A stretch of DNA of 64,000 bases, taken from an uncultured Clostridia bacterium. Its GTDB lineage: Bacteria; Bacillota; Clostridia; Oscillospirales; Ruminococcaceae. Positions 33,740 through 42,989 of this stretch are shown one piece after another. The notes under the pieces were generated by a model. It did not search any database, had not been told where the DNA came from, and saw only the letters and a program-made list of their open reading frames with translations. A program made the position numbers and the translations under genes. The DNA is taken from positions 1 through 64,000 of the forward strand of contig CANQOC010000004.1 of NCBI GenBank assembly GCA_947625375.1, written 5' to 3'. Within the stretch, counting starts at the first letter, position 1. Every line of letters begins with the position of its first letter.

Positions 33740-34258
33740 TTACAGGATAAGCTCTCCGACAAAGTCGAGATTGCGGTATTGCTCGTTATAGTCGAGGCCG
33801 TATCCCACGACAAAGCGGTCTTCAATAGTATAGCAGCTATAGTCCGCTTTTATGTCAACGGTGCGGCGGGCCGGCTTATCTAAAAATGCGGTGATTTTAA
33901 CGTCGCCGGCGCCGCGCGTCAGAAGCATCTGTTTTAATACATTAAGGGTTTTACCGGTGTCAAGAATGTCCTCGACAAGCATAATCGTCTTTCCGGCAAA
34001 GTCGAGATGAGTGTCGATTTTAACGTCGACGACGCCGCTCGATGTCGTTCCGAAATAGCTCTTTGCGCTTACGAAGTCAAGCATTATCGGCAGGTCGATT
34101 GCGCGGACAAGGTCCGCCATAAAGACGAAAGAGCCTTTCAGCACGCCGATCAGCAGCAGGTCCTTTCCCTTGAAGTCGGCGGTGATTTTTTCGCCGAGTT
34201 CTCTGACCTTTCTGTCGATTTCTTCCTTTGAAATCATTACGCGAATGTTGTCATTCAT
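33740..34258 (-). CDS. hpt: Hypoxanthine phosphoribosyltransferase
   Basis: This 172-aa purine salvage enzyme converts hypoxanthine or guanine plus PRPP to IMP or GMP. The PRPP-binding motif is [11 protein letters not shown], and [17 protein letters not shown] is the family N-terminal loop. [16 protein letters not shown] near the C-terminus contacts the base. Length is typical. The start, after GGAGAGAG, overlaps the end of tilS by 8 nt, showing translational coupling. Confidence 0.95.
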   Translation of the reverse strand: MNDNIRVMISKEEIDRKVRELGEKITADFKGKDLLLIGVLKGSFVFMADLVRAIDLPIMLDFVSAKSYFGTTSSGVVDVKIDTHLDFAGKTIMLVEDILDTGKTLNVLKQMLLTRGAGDVKITAFLDKPARRTVDIKADYSCYTIEDRFVVGYGLDYNEQYRNLDFVGELIL

Positions 34259-35552
34259 TTTTCTCTCTCCTTATTATGTCAATTCTGAGTGCGCAGGATG
34301 TATTTTTATCGCAGGACAGGTCCTCGCAGACGCCCGTCCCCTCGACTAATACCGCCTTTCCGCCGACGTCGATTATGACCGCTCTCTTCCGCTCCTCGGG
34401 TGGGAAGACCGTCAGCAGCTTTTTCACTTCGGTCGAGAATCCCCGGTTCGGCAAGGCGATTTTTTCGCTTCCGCGATAGGGTCTCGCGGTCATGACTCCG
34501 CCGATTTTAGCTTTGTCGATAAAGTATCTTAACGCCGGTTTGTTAAAAGCGGATATGTCAAAGGGTGAAATTTCTGTGACATTGACGAATCCGTCCCAGA
34601 ACGGGTTTTGTCCGACCACTATTCCGACCGGCTCGGGAGGCGGCGACGGGCGCTCTATCGTAAGACTTTCTCCGTCGGCGCGGATATATATCCCCTTTTT
34701 GAGTTCAATCCGCCCGGTGGTGCCGATGAGGGACTTTATTTCCGCGACCTTTTCGGCCGACGGCTCGATTTTTTCGCGCCGAAGAAGCTCGGTTATCGCC
34801 CCGGAAAGGACGGCGCCGTCGGCAACGCCTGTAAAGTCATATGCCTTGCCGTCGAAGCTGTCAAGGATTTTTTGCGACTCGCGGGCGATAAGGTCATCAG
34901 CGTCGCGGAGTGCCGCAAACGTCCTTATAAAAGCGTTTTCAAGCGACGGATTTATCTTTTTCAGCTCGGGAATTACGTTTAAGCGGATTATGTTTCGGGA
35001 GCAGTCGGGGAGAAGATTGGTCGAGTCGGTGACAAAGTCCTGACCTTTACACATCAGATACTCCTCAATTTCGCCCCGGGTGCAGTATATCAGCGGTCGG
35101 ACGAACCGTCCGCGCACCGGCGGGATTCCGGTGAGGCCTTTGATGCCGCTTCCGCGCGCAAGATTGAAGATTGCGGTCTCGACGGAGTCGGACAGAGTGT
35201 GCGCCGTCGCAATCTTCCCCGAAATTCCGGAAAACGCGGCGTATCTAAGCTCGCGGGCGCCGAGCTCGGTTGAGAGCCTTTTTTCGGCGCAGTAGCTCTT
35301 TACGTCGACGCTTTTAACGGTCAGCGGGACGCCGAGCCGGCGGCAGAGGTCTTTACAGAAATCCTCGTCGCGAAGGGATTCGTCACCCCTCAGATTGTGG
35401 TTGACGTGAACCGCGGAGCAGCGATATCCGAGGTCAATCAGACAGAGCAGCAGCGCGGTGCTGTCGGCGCCGCCCGAGAGCGCGACCGTTACGTCCTCGC
35501 CGCCCGAAAGCATCGAAAAATCGCGGACGGCTTTTATAACCTTGTCTCTCAT
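34251..35552 (-). CDS. tilS: tRNA(Ile)-lysidine synthase
   Basis: This 433-aa enzyme converts C34 of the CAU-anticodon tRNA-Ile to lysidine. The N-terminal PP-loop is VALSGGADSTALLL, and HVNHNLRGDESLRDEDF is the typical following segment. A C-terminal domain occupies about 350-433. The start at 35552 overlaps the dnaB stop in an ATGA, which I prefer to the longer upstream frame that lies entirely inside dnaB. Hpt follows with an 8-nt overlap. Confidence 0.94.
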   Translation of the reverse strand: MRDKVIKAVRDFSMLSGGEDVTVALSGGADSTALLLCLIDLGYRCSAVHVNHNLRGDESLRDEDFCKDLCRRLGVPLTVKSVDVKSYCAEKRLSTELGARELRYAAFSGISGKIATAHTLSDSVETAIFNLARGSGIKGLTGIPPVRGRFVRPLIYCTRGEIEEYLMCKGQDFVTDSTNLLPDCSRNIIRLNVIPELKKINPSLENAFIRTFAALRDADDLIARESQKILDSFDGKAYDFTGVADGAVLSGAITELLRREKIEPSAEKVAEIKSLIGTTGRIELKKGIYIRADGESLTIERPSPPPEPVGIVVGQNPFWDGFVNVTEISPFDISAFNKPALRYFIDKAKIGGVMTARPYRGSEKIALPNRGFSTEVKKLLTVFPPEERKRAVIIDVGGKAVLVEGTGVCEDLSCDKNTSCALRIDIIRREKNE

Positions 35553-36907
35553 TCCTGCCTCGTGTCGACGCTGCGGAACAGAGTGTACTCGCCGAGATAG
35601 GCGAGGTTTACGGTGCCGGTTGAGCCGTGCCTGTTCTTGGCGATGATGCACTCCGCCGCGGACTGATTCGGATTCTGCTTGTCATACATCGACTCGCGGT
35701 AGATGAAGAGAATGATATCGGCGTCCTGTTCAATCGAGCCGGATTCGCGGAGGTCGGAGGGCATCGGGCGGTGGTCCTGACGCGACTCGACCGAGCGGTT
35801 CAGCTGCGACAGCAAAATTACGGGGACGTTGAGCTCCTTCGCCATAAGCTTGACCTGACGCGTGATTTCCGAGACCTCGGTTACGCGGTTATTGTGCATA
35901 TTCGGGGACTCCATCAGCTGGAGGTAGTCGATTACGACGAGTCCGAGCTTTTTCATTCGGCGGAGCTTCGCCTTAATCTGCGGGATATTTATTCCGGCGG
36001 TGTCGTCGATATAGATGTTCATCTGCGACAGCGAATCGGCGGCCTCGGCGAGCTTTATCCAGTCGTCCGGCGAAACCTGTCCCCCCGTGAGCGTGGTATT
36101 CGTGATGAGGGATTCGGCCGAGAGCATTCTCGTCGCAATCTGTTCCTTAGACATTTCGAGGGAGAAGATTGCGATGTCGATGTCGGGACTCTTTTTTGCG
36201 ACATTGGTCGCGATGTTGACCGCAAATGTCGTCTTTCCCGAGCCGGGCCGTCCGGCGATGACAATCATGTCCGACTTATTCAGACCCGAGATGGCGCTGT
36301 CGAGGAGAGAATATCCGGTCCTCAGACCCTGATACTCCGCCTTGTCCTCGCCCGAGAGCTTTTGGATTCGGTCGTATGCCGAGACGATGATTTCGCTCAG
36401 ACGGGTGAGACCCTCGATTTCCTTCCCCTGCCGAATGTCATAAATCTTTTGTTCGGCGAGGTCCAAAAGGTCCTTCGCCTTCTCGCTCCCCTCGGCGGCG
36501 GTCTCGATGATATCGCGCGAGGCGGTTATAAGCGCCCGCAGGAGATATTTGTCCTCGACAATCATACAGTAGCTGTCGAGATTCGCGACCGACGGGACAT
36601 TTTCCATTATGCCGGTGAGATATGCCTTGGCCATCGCGGAGGTCTCGAAAACTCCCGCCGCGACCGACTCGTTTATGACGGTGATGACGTCGGCGGGGAC
36701 GCCGTTAGAGAACATCCGGAGGATTATCGAGAAAATCTCGCGGTGCTGTGTGTGATAAAAGCTTTCGGGCTTTAAGTATTTTAATGCGGTCGAGATGCTG
36801 TCGGGACTCAGAAGAAGAGCGCCGATGACCGTCTGTTCAGCTTCGATGCTGTATGGCAGCTCGCGGCCGATAAGGTCTGCTGCGCCAAGCTGTGTATTCG
36901 CCGGCAT
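35549..36907 (-). CDS. dnaB: Replicative DNA helicase DnaB
   Basis: This 452-aa hexameric helicase unwinds DNA at the fork. The N-terminal DnaB domain (PYSIEAEQTVIGALLL...) spans about 17-120. The RecA-like ATPase has Walker A GRPGSGKTTF and Walker B LVVIDYLQLM. LSQLNRSVESR and SGSIEQDADIILFIYR are family motifs. Length is typical and no intein is present. GGAGG precedes the ATG. It starts 2 nt after rplI and overlaps tilS by 4 nt. Confidence 0.97.
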   Translation of the reverse strand: MPANTQLGAADLIGRELPYSIEAEQTVIGALLLSPDSISTALKYLKPESFYHTQHREIFSIILRMFSNGVPADVITVINESVAAGVFETSAMAKAYLTGIMENVPSVANLDSYCMIVEDKYLLRALITASRDIIETAAEGSEKAKDLLDLAEQKIYDIRQGKEIEGLTRLSEIIVSAYDRIQKLSGEDKAEYQGLRTGYSLLDSAISGLNKSDMIVIAGRPGSGKTTFAVNIATNVAKKSPDIDIAIFSLEMSKEQIATRMLSAESLITNTTLTGGQVSPDDWIKLAEAADSLSQMNIYIDDTAGINIPQIKAKLRRMKKLGLVVIDYLQLMESPNMHNNRVTEVSEITRQVKLMAKELNVPVILLSQLNRSVESRQDHRPMPSDLRESGSIEQDADIILFIYRESMYDKQNPNQSAAECIIAKNRHGSTGTVNLAYLGEYTLFRSVDTRQE

Positions 36908-36909
36908 TG

Positions 36910-37359
36910 TTATTCCTCCGGTTCAACCTTTACCGTCATCTTTGCGGAAATGCCCTGTGTAAACTTTATCTCGGCGGAATAGTCGCCGTATGCCTTTATA
37001 TCGCCTTGTAGCACGATTTTTTTGCGGTCGACGGTCTCGCCGAACTGCTCCTGAATCATCTCGCCGATTGCGGCGGCGGTGACCGAGCCGAAGAGCTTTC
37101 CGTTTGCGCCTGCCTTTGCCCTTACTTTTAATACCGCGCCGTTGAGCTTTTTCGCGGCGGCTTCCGCCTCGCTCTTTGCGACCTCGAGCTTATGCTGCTC
37201 CGAAGCCTTTTTTCCGGCAAGGTCGTTTACGTTCTTTGCGGTCGCCTCGATTGCAAATCCCCTTGCGAGAAGATAGTTTCTGGCATATCCGTCGGCGACG
37301 TTAAGAACGTCCCCCGCCTTGCCAGAGCCTTTTACGTCTTTAATGAGTATAACTTTCAC
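36910..37359 (-). CDS. rplI: Ribosomal protein L9
   Basis: This 149-aa 50S subunit protein bridges L1-stalk 23S rRNA. The N-terminal domain [20 protein letters not shown]...[11 protein letters not shown] is diagnostic; a long central helix and the C-terminal RNA-binding domain follow. The start is GTG, overlapping the gdpP stop (GTGA), with AGGAGG about 12 nt upstream. The gdpP-rplI-dnaB order is conserved across Firmicutes. Confidence 0.97.
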   Translation of the reverse strand: MKVILIKDVKGSGKAGDVLNVADGYARNYLLARGFAIEATAKNVNDLAGKKASEQHKLEVAKSEAEAAAKKLNGAVLKVRAKAGANGKLFGSVTAAAIGEMIQEQFGETVDRKKIVLQGDIKAYGDYSAEIKFTQGISAKMTVKVEPEE

Positions 37360-39332
37360 TGCTGCTGCCTCCTGTTTTTATCTTCTTCGGCTTTTGAACG
37401 GTATTCTTCAATAGCCTTTATCAGTCTTTCCTTTGCCTCGGCGACCGGCACGTCCGGCTGCGCCGCCGCCATCGTCGGGGTTCCGCCTCCTCCGAGAGCT
37501 TCCATTATCAGCTGGACGTTATACTGACCGAGCGAGCGGGCGGAGATGTTGCTTTTTCCGTCCTGCGGGAAGATTACGAACGACGCGTTTACGCCGGTTA
37601 TTCCCAAAAGCTCGTCTGCGGCCTGTGCTCCGGCGGTTCTCATATCCGAAAAAACGTCCTCGGTCGCCGAAACTGCGCAGTCGCCGAAGAGCTCGGCGCT
37701 CTGTATAAGGCTGCACTTCTCCTGATACAGCTCGACCGAGCCGGAGAAGAGCTTTTTGACGGTGACGGTATCGGCACCGCGGCGCCTGAGGTATGCCGCC
37801 GCCTCGAAGGTCCGCGCGCCGGCGCGCATCACGAAGTTTTTGGTGTCGAGCATTATTCCCGCAAGCAGCGCCTCGGCCGCTGTGGACGAAATGCTGCATT
37901 CCTTGCCGAAGTATTCAATCATCTCGGTCACCATTTCACAGGTCGAGGACGCGTTCAGCTCGTGGAAAAATACGAGCGGATTTGAGATGAAGCTCTCGGA
38001 CTTGCGGTGGTGGTCGATAACCGCAACCTGCTTCGCCTGTGCGTAAAGCTCCTTTGCGTCGAGCCTCTTCGGGTCGTGGGTGTCGCAGACGATAAGGAGG
38101 TCGCGGTCGGAGAATTCAAGCTGTGCGTCTCCGATTGTCTTAAAGAAGTCGGCGTTTCCGTGCTCCTTAACGTGTTCAATAAGGGATTTCACCTGATTTC
38201 GCTCGAGGTCGAGGACGCACCACGCGTTCTTCCCGAGGCTTCGGAACGCCTCGCAGAGACCGAGCGACGCGCCGAGGCTGTCGAAGTCGGCGAATTGGTG
38301 CCCGGTTATGTAGATGTTGCCGCTGTTGCTGACAATTTCTTTGATGGATTCGGAAAAAATCCTTGCCTTTACCTTGCTCGATTTACCGGCGCCCTCGCCG
38401 AACCCTCCGAAGTATTCGGGTTTTCCGGATTTGGTGCTTACGGCGGCTTGGTCCCCTCCCCTGTCTAAGCACATCTTAAGCGCTTCCTTCGCGGATTTTT
38501 CGCTGTCCGCAAGGGTCTTTTCACCGCGCCCGACGCCGATTGAAACGGTTACGTTCGAGAACTCGTCGATGTTTATCGACTTGATTTCTTTTAAAATCGG
38601 GAAGTCCTGTTTCATGAGAGGTTCGAGGTCGCGTTCTTCTATAATACAGCAGAAGCGGTCGTCGGAGAGCTTATGGAGGATTCCGTTTTTGCACCTGCTC
38701 CCGAAGAATTCCTCGAGCTTCTTTTCAATCTGTGTCCTTATCTCCGACTTTCTGCTTTCGCTTAAGTACGTCATGACCTCGTAGCTGTCGACGGCGATGT
38801 ACATGACCGACTTGGCGGAAAGCCTTGTTTCGGTGAGAAGCGCGTCGTAGTCGGTGATGTCGCTGAAGCTGACTATCGAGTTGCCGCTGTCGAAGCGCTT
38901 TGCGCGGACGAGGTACAGGCGGCCGTTGATTTCCTTCTTTACACCCTCGTCGGAATAGATGCCGTCAAAAAGGCTTTGCCCGACAAAATCGGCGAGAGGA
39001 GTTCCGTATACGCTGTTTTCACCGGCCAAGTGCTTCTCGCCGAAGAGCTTGTTGTATGAGACGATGAGTCCGTCGGCGCTTGCGACAAGAATCGGCTCGT
39101 GATAGACGTCCATCTCCTTCCAGATGTCGTGCGTCATGCTCTCGTTCATGTCGGTGACATAGCGGACTATGTCCCTGTCGATTACCGCGGTCATGACACA
39201 GAGGACCGAGACGCAAATCAGAAGGAGCGCCGCGGCAGCCGCGCAGAGGGCGTTTCCGTTGACATAGAACAGAATCGCCGCAACAATAGAGACAACAATC
39301 AGCACCCCGAGCGGGATATAGAGCATATACAT
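37356..39332 (-). CDS. gdpP: Cyclic-di-AMP phosphodiesterase GdpP (DHH family)
   Basis: This 658-aa membrane enzyme hydrolyses c-di-AMP. Two N-terminal membrane segments (about 4-22 and 28-48) are followed by a PAS-like domain (about 75-155) and a degenerate GGDEF-like domain (about 170-300). The DHH/DHHA1 phosphodiesterase comes next, with [24 protein letters not shown] and VIDHHRKSE. Length matches GdpP (about 655). No strong ribosome binding site is seen at the ATG. It is second in the operon, 48 nt after rnj. Confidence 0.94.
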   Translation of the reverse strand: MYMLYIPLGVLIVVSIVAAILFYVNGNALCAAAAALLLICVSVLCVMTAVIDRDIVRYVTDMNESMTHDIWKEMDVYHEPILVASADGLIVSYNKLFGEKHLAGENSVYGTPLADFVGQSLFDGIYSDEGVKKEINGRLYLVRAKRFDSGNSIVSFSDITDYDALLTETRLSAKSVMYIAVDSYEVMTYLSESRKSEIRTQIEKKLEEFFGSRCKNGILHKLSDDRFCCIIEERDLEPLMKQDFPILKEIKSINIDEFSNVTVSIGVGRGEKTLADSEKSAKEALKMCLDRGGDQAAVSTKSGKPEYFGGFGEGAGKSSKVKARIFSESIKEIVSNSGNIYITGHQFADFDSLGASLGLCEAFRSLGKNAWCVLDLERNQVKSLIEHVKEHGNADFFKTIGDAQLEFSDRDLLIVCDTHDPKRLDAKELYAQAKQVAVIDHHRKSESFISNPLVFFHELNASSTCEMVTEMIEYFGKECSISSTAAEALLAGIMLDTKNFVMRAGARTFEAAAYLRRRGADTVTVKKLFSGSVELYQEKCSLIQSAELFGDCAVSATEDVFSDMRTAGAQAADELLGITGVNASFVIFPQDGKSNISARSLGQYNVQLIMEALGGGGTPTMAAAQPDVPVAEAKERLIKAIEEYRSKAEEDKNRRQQQ

Positions 39333-39380
39333 TCGCTTTTTCGTAACAATCGCCGCCTTTCGTCAGCAGTTTTATATCCG

Positions 39381-41363
39381 TCAGATATCCATTATGTCGG
39401 GAATCACCATCGGGCGGCGCTTTGTCTTCTGGAAGAAGAAGTCACCGAGCTCGTCGCGAAGGCGGTTCTTTATCGCCGCATAGTCGTGCTTGGTCTTAAG
39501 CTCGGCGACGGCGGTGTTCTTTGCGAGCTGGCGCGCCTTTTCCATAAGCTCCTCGCTCTCTTTTTCATAGACAAATCCGCGGGAGATTATGTCGGGTCCG
39601 GAGAGGAGCCGGCGGTCAATCTTGTCGATTGTGACGGTGACGACGATGACGCCGTCCTGTGCGAGATGCATTCTGTCCTTGAGGACAATCGCACCGACGT
39701 CGCCGACGCCGTATCCGTCGACCATGACCTTTCCGGCGGTGACGCTTCCGGTGATTTTTATTGAGTCGCCGTCGGTCTCGATTACGTTTCCGTTTTCGGC
39801 GATGACGATGTTTTCTTCGGGGATTCCCATTTCGCGGGCGGTGTGCGCATGACGGTCGAGGTGCTTGAATTCGCCGTGAACGGGAATGAAGAACTTCGGC
39901 CTTGTCAGCGCGAGAATGAGCTTTTGCTCCTCCTGACATGCGTGCCCCGAAACGTGCACCTCATACATTTCTTCATAGACGACCTCGGCGCCGAGCTTCA
40001 AAAGCTCGTTCACGACCCTTCCGACGAACTTTTCGTTGCCGGGAATGGGTCTTGCCGAAATAATTATGAAGTCGTTCTGTGTAACGCTTACCTGTCGGTG
40101 GTCGTTGAGCGCCATTCGGGTGAGCGCGCTCATCGGCTCGCCCTGACTCCCCGTTGTGATGAGGACGATTTTGTCGTCGGGGTATGAGCGCATGCGGTCG
40201 ATGTCAATCAAAACGTCGTCCGGCGCCCTGAGATATCCGAGGTCGATTCCGAGCTTTATGACGTTGGTCATTGAGCGCCCGAAGACGGCGACCTTTCTGC
40301 CGTGCTTTGCGGCGCAGTCGATAATCTGCTGAATTCTGTGGACATTCGAGGAGAATGTCGCGATGATGATTCTCTTGCTCTCCGCCTTATTGAAGAGGTT
40401 GTCGAAGGTTTCTCCGACCTTTCTCTCGGACGGGGTGAAGCTCGGTCTTTCCGAGTTGGTCGAGTCGGACATCAGCGCAAGGACGCCCTCGGTCCCGAGC
40501 TGTGCAAACCTCGGGAGGTCTATCATTCCGCCCTCAATCGGGGTGTAGTCGACCTTGAAGTCGCCGGTGAAGACGACGGTTCCAGCGGGGGTTCGCAGGG
40601 CGATTGCCATCGCGCCGGGGATTGAGTGATTCACCTTGATGAATTCGGCCGCCATTCCGCCGAGGCGGACGGTCTGTCCGGCGCTGACGGTGACAAGCTT
40701 TACGCCGCCGATATTGTGCTCCCGGAGCTTATGTTCCAAAAGGCCGAGGGTCAGCTTTGTGCCGTAAACCGGAATATTCATCTTCTTCAAAAGATAGGGC
40801 ATACCGCCGATGTGGTCCTCGTGGCCGTGCGTCAGAAGGACGCCGCGGACCTTGTCCTTATTTTTTTCGACATATGAAAAATCGGGTATGACAATGTCCA
40901 CCCCCGGCATTTCGGCGTCGGGGAAGGTCATTCCGCAGTCGATTATAACTATATCCTGTGCGGTCTCAATCAGGTACATATTCTTTCCGATTTCACCGAG
41001 ACCGCCGAGCGCGATTATTTTTATCGGCTGCTTTGTGCCGCCGTGATAGAGGCTTTCGAGCAGGGGCGCCTCGGGCTTCTGCTGAATGTATTGCTGCTGC
41101 TGAGGCTGTTGCTGCTGCCGGGACTGTTTTTTCTGATTCTTAGGGGGATTGGCGCGCTTGTTCTGCTGGCGCTGCTTTTCCTGCTTCTGGGGTTTTTCGC
41201 GGGTATTTTTCTGATTCTTCTGTTTTCTCTGGCTCTGATACTGTGAAGCCTTTTTTGAGAGAGGAGGCGCGGAGATTGCGGCCGCTATAGCCTGATCGAG
41301 CACCGACGCGTCCTGTTTGGGATTGTCGCTCCTGCGGAGCTTTGTTTTTTTCTGTGTAGACAT
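39381..41363 (-). CDS. rnj: Ribonuclease J with a long low-complexity N-terminal extension
   Basis: This 660-aa endo/5'-exoribonuclease is of the metallo-beta-lactamase/beta-CASP type, central to mRNA decay in Firmicutes. The metal motif LLTHGHEDHIGG and beta-CASP motifs (STNSERPSFTPSE, TTGSQGEPMSAL, VHVSGHACQEE) are clear. Family members are usually about 555 aa; here about 105 extra residues at the N-terminus are rich in Gln, Lys and Asn (repeated QK, QQQ blocks), like disordered RNA-binding tails. AAAGGAACCT sets the start at 41363. A consensus promoter lies at 41444-41472. It is the first gene of the seven-gene operon ending with ftsH. Confidence 0.94.
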   Translation of the reverse strand: MSTQKKTKLRRSDNPKQDASVLDQAIAAAISAPPLSKKASQYQSQRKQKNQKNTREKPQKQEKQRQQNKRANPPKNQKKQSRQQQQPQQQQYIQQKPEAPLLESLYHGGTKQPIKIIALGGLGEIGKNMYLIETAQDIVIIDCGMTFPDAEMPGVDIVIPDFSYVEKNKDKVRGVLLTHGHEDHIGGMPYLLKKMNIPVYGTKLTLGLLEHKLREHNIGGVKLVTVSAGQTVRLGGMAAEFIKVNHSIPGAMAIALRTPAGTVVFTGDFKVDYTPIEGGMIDLPRFAQLGTEGVLALMSDSTNSERPSFTPSERKVGETFDNLFNKAESKRIIIATFSSNVHRIQQIIDCAAKHGRKVAVFGRSMTNVIKLGIDLGYLRAPDDVLIDIDRMRSYPDDKIVLITTGSQGEPMSALTRMALNDHRQVSVTQNDFIIISARPIPGNEKFVGRVVNELLKLGAEVVYEEMYEVHVSGHACQEEQKLILALTRPKFFIPVHGEFKHLDRHAHTAREMGIPEENIVIAENGNVIETDGDSIKITGSVTAGKVMVDGYGVGDVGAIVLKDRMHLAQDGVIVVTVTIDKIDRRLLSGPDIISRGFVYEKESEELMEKARQLAKNTAVAELKTKHDYAAIKNRLRDELGDFFFQKTKRRPMVIPDIMDI

Positions 41364-41443
41364 AGGTTCCTTTCTGTAATGTTTATTTTTGTCATACGGC
41401 GGTCCGGCTGCATCATTCCGTACTGCCATACTGAGTCAGTTTG

Positions 41444-41472
41444 ATTTTACTACTTTTCGGGGAGTTTGTCAA
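41444..41472 (-). promoter_or_regulatory. Promoter of the rnj-gdpP-rplI-dnaB-tilS-hpt-ftsH operon
   Basis: On the minus strand TTGACA (41472-41467), a 17-nt spacer and TAAAAT (41449-41444) lie about 80 nt before rnj. Confidence 0.85.
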
Positions 41473-41479
41473 GGAGAGA

Positions 41480-42985
41480 GAAGAGAGATGCGGTCGAATC
41501 GGGCACATCAGAGGACAGAAGTGAGAGGTCAGAGGTCAGAATTTAGAGGTGTCGCCTTCGGCGACGCGTTTTGAAATGAGAATATGCGTGCGGAAGGGAC
41601 ACTCGCGAAGAGAGATTAGATGATAGAGGGTGGAGGAGGGAGGGGAGCGGAAAAGGAGGCTTGAGAGCGTTACATAGAATTTGAGGAGGGAGGCACTGCC
41701 GCATATAAGGAATTCGCTGACGCTCATGCTATCTAAATCACCACGCCCCGTCCCTCCCCTCGAGGGGAGGGAGTTGGAAAGAAACTTCCAAAAGTTAATA
41801 AAACACAGTTTCGGCGTCCTACCTTGCTATAAGGAATTCGCTGGCGCTCATGCTATCTAAATCACCCCTCCCCGTCCCTCCCCTCGAGGGGAGGGAGTTG
41901 GGAGGACGCTTGCGGAGGTTTTAGAAAAATGGCGGAGCGAGCACTGCCTTATAAAAGGAGTCCGCCTACGGCGGACGGCTAATCGCGTCACCTTAACGGT
42001 GACGTGATTACGCCTGTTTCCCCCTCCCCTACCCCTCCCCGACGGGGAGGGGGTTGGAGGACACTTGCGAGTGGCGCAAATAATTTGCGAAGGCGTCACA
42101 CTGCCTTATAAAAGGTATTCGCTGACGCTCATGCTATTTTTAGTCTCCTACCCCCTATCCCCTCCCACATGGGAGGGGGTACGCATAGCTAAGGGCAGGT
42201 GTTCCGCCTAACGGCGGGGGAAATTGGCGAGGCGTCATACGTAGCTAAATGCGCACTTTGCAGTGGCCGCTAACGGCGTCACCTTTGCCGGCTTCTCCGT
42301 CCATTTTCTTCCACACCCCCTGCCCCCTCTCCCTCAGTGAGAGAGAGGGGGTTCCACCCCACACCCGGCCGTTCACGTTCGTGAACGGCGCGACCACTCC
42401 CCTTGAGGGGGAGTGGTACCGGGCAAGGAGGACACTTTGGCAGGTTTTAGAAAATTGCGCGCCGGTGCCGCGCCTTTCTAAAAGGTATTCGCTTCGCTCA
42501 TGCTATTTTTAGTCTCCTACCCCCTGCCCCCTCCCACATGGGAGGGGGTTATGCGTCGGCAAACATTTGATTGCCGCCTGACGGCGGGGAGAGTTTGAAA
42601 AAGTGCCACATACCGCTAATAAGGAGTCCTCCCTCTGCGGCAGATTGGTCTGCACTGCTCCTTTTGATTCTGACATCTGGCAATCTCACTTCTGCTCTCT
42701 GACAGGGGCGCAGCCGCGGCCGCCGAAAGGCGGCCGGAACGAAATAGCAGGAAAACCGCTTGCGGGTTTTTCTGCTTCTTTCGTTCATGCGCGGAGCGCG
42801 CCGGGTGCGCCCGACACCGGGCGGTGAGGGAAGGCGGTTAAGCACAGCTCCGCCGCTCACTGCGTCGGACATATGCAAGCTTTTCCGATGGCGTGCCCGG
42901 TCGGTTTCCGCGCCAGTCAAGCGCGAGGGTCGGAATGACGCAGCAAAGCGGTTTAACGCCGCTTCACGCGACGGACGTCATGCCC
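41480..42985. repeat. Repeat island D: long mosaic of hairpin modules
   Basis: There is no gene over about 1.5 kb. Modules in order are: purine octamer tract plus GTCGCC-TTC-GGCGAC hairpin (41508-41565); linker and CCCTCCCCTC/GAGGGGAGGG palindrome, twice (41703-41771, 41826-41895); GTCCGCC/GGCGGAC and GCGTCACC/GGTGACG hairpins (about 41958-42010); CCCCTCCCCGACGGGGAGGGG (about 42033-42053); linker and CACATG palindrome (42112-42179); the CAGTGAG palindrome with CCGTTCACG/CGTGAACGG and CCACTCCCC/GGGGAGTGG (42322-42416); linker and CACATG palindrome (42481-42550); a reversed octamer tract (42668-42702); the cloverleaf (42708-42810). Confidence 0.85.
42708..42810 (+). repeat. Cloverleaf element copy 4
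   Basis: The outer stem is GCGCAGCCG / CGGGTGCGC (one mismatch). Arm 1 is GGCCGCC-GAAA-GGCGGCC, a third distinct but fully paired version. The arm 2 base AACGAAATAGCAG / CTGCTTCTTTCGTT is imperfect. Arm 3 is GCGCGGAGCGCGC-like and less regular. It follows a reversed octamer tract instead of the CACATG palindrome. Confidence 0.8.
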
Positions 42986-42989
42986 CGCT

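Noticed and set aside
35627..36775. 382-codon plus-strand frame opposite dnaB
   Set aside because: It is antisense to the DnaB ATPase motifs, with biased composition.
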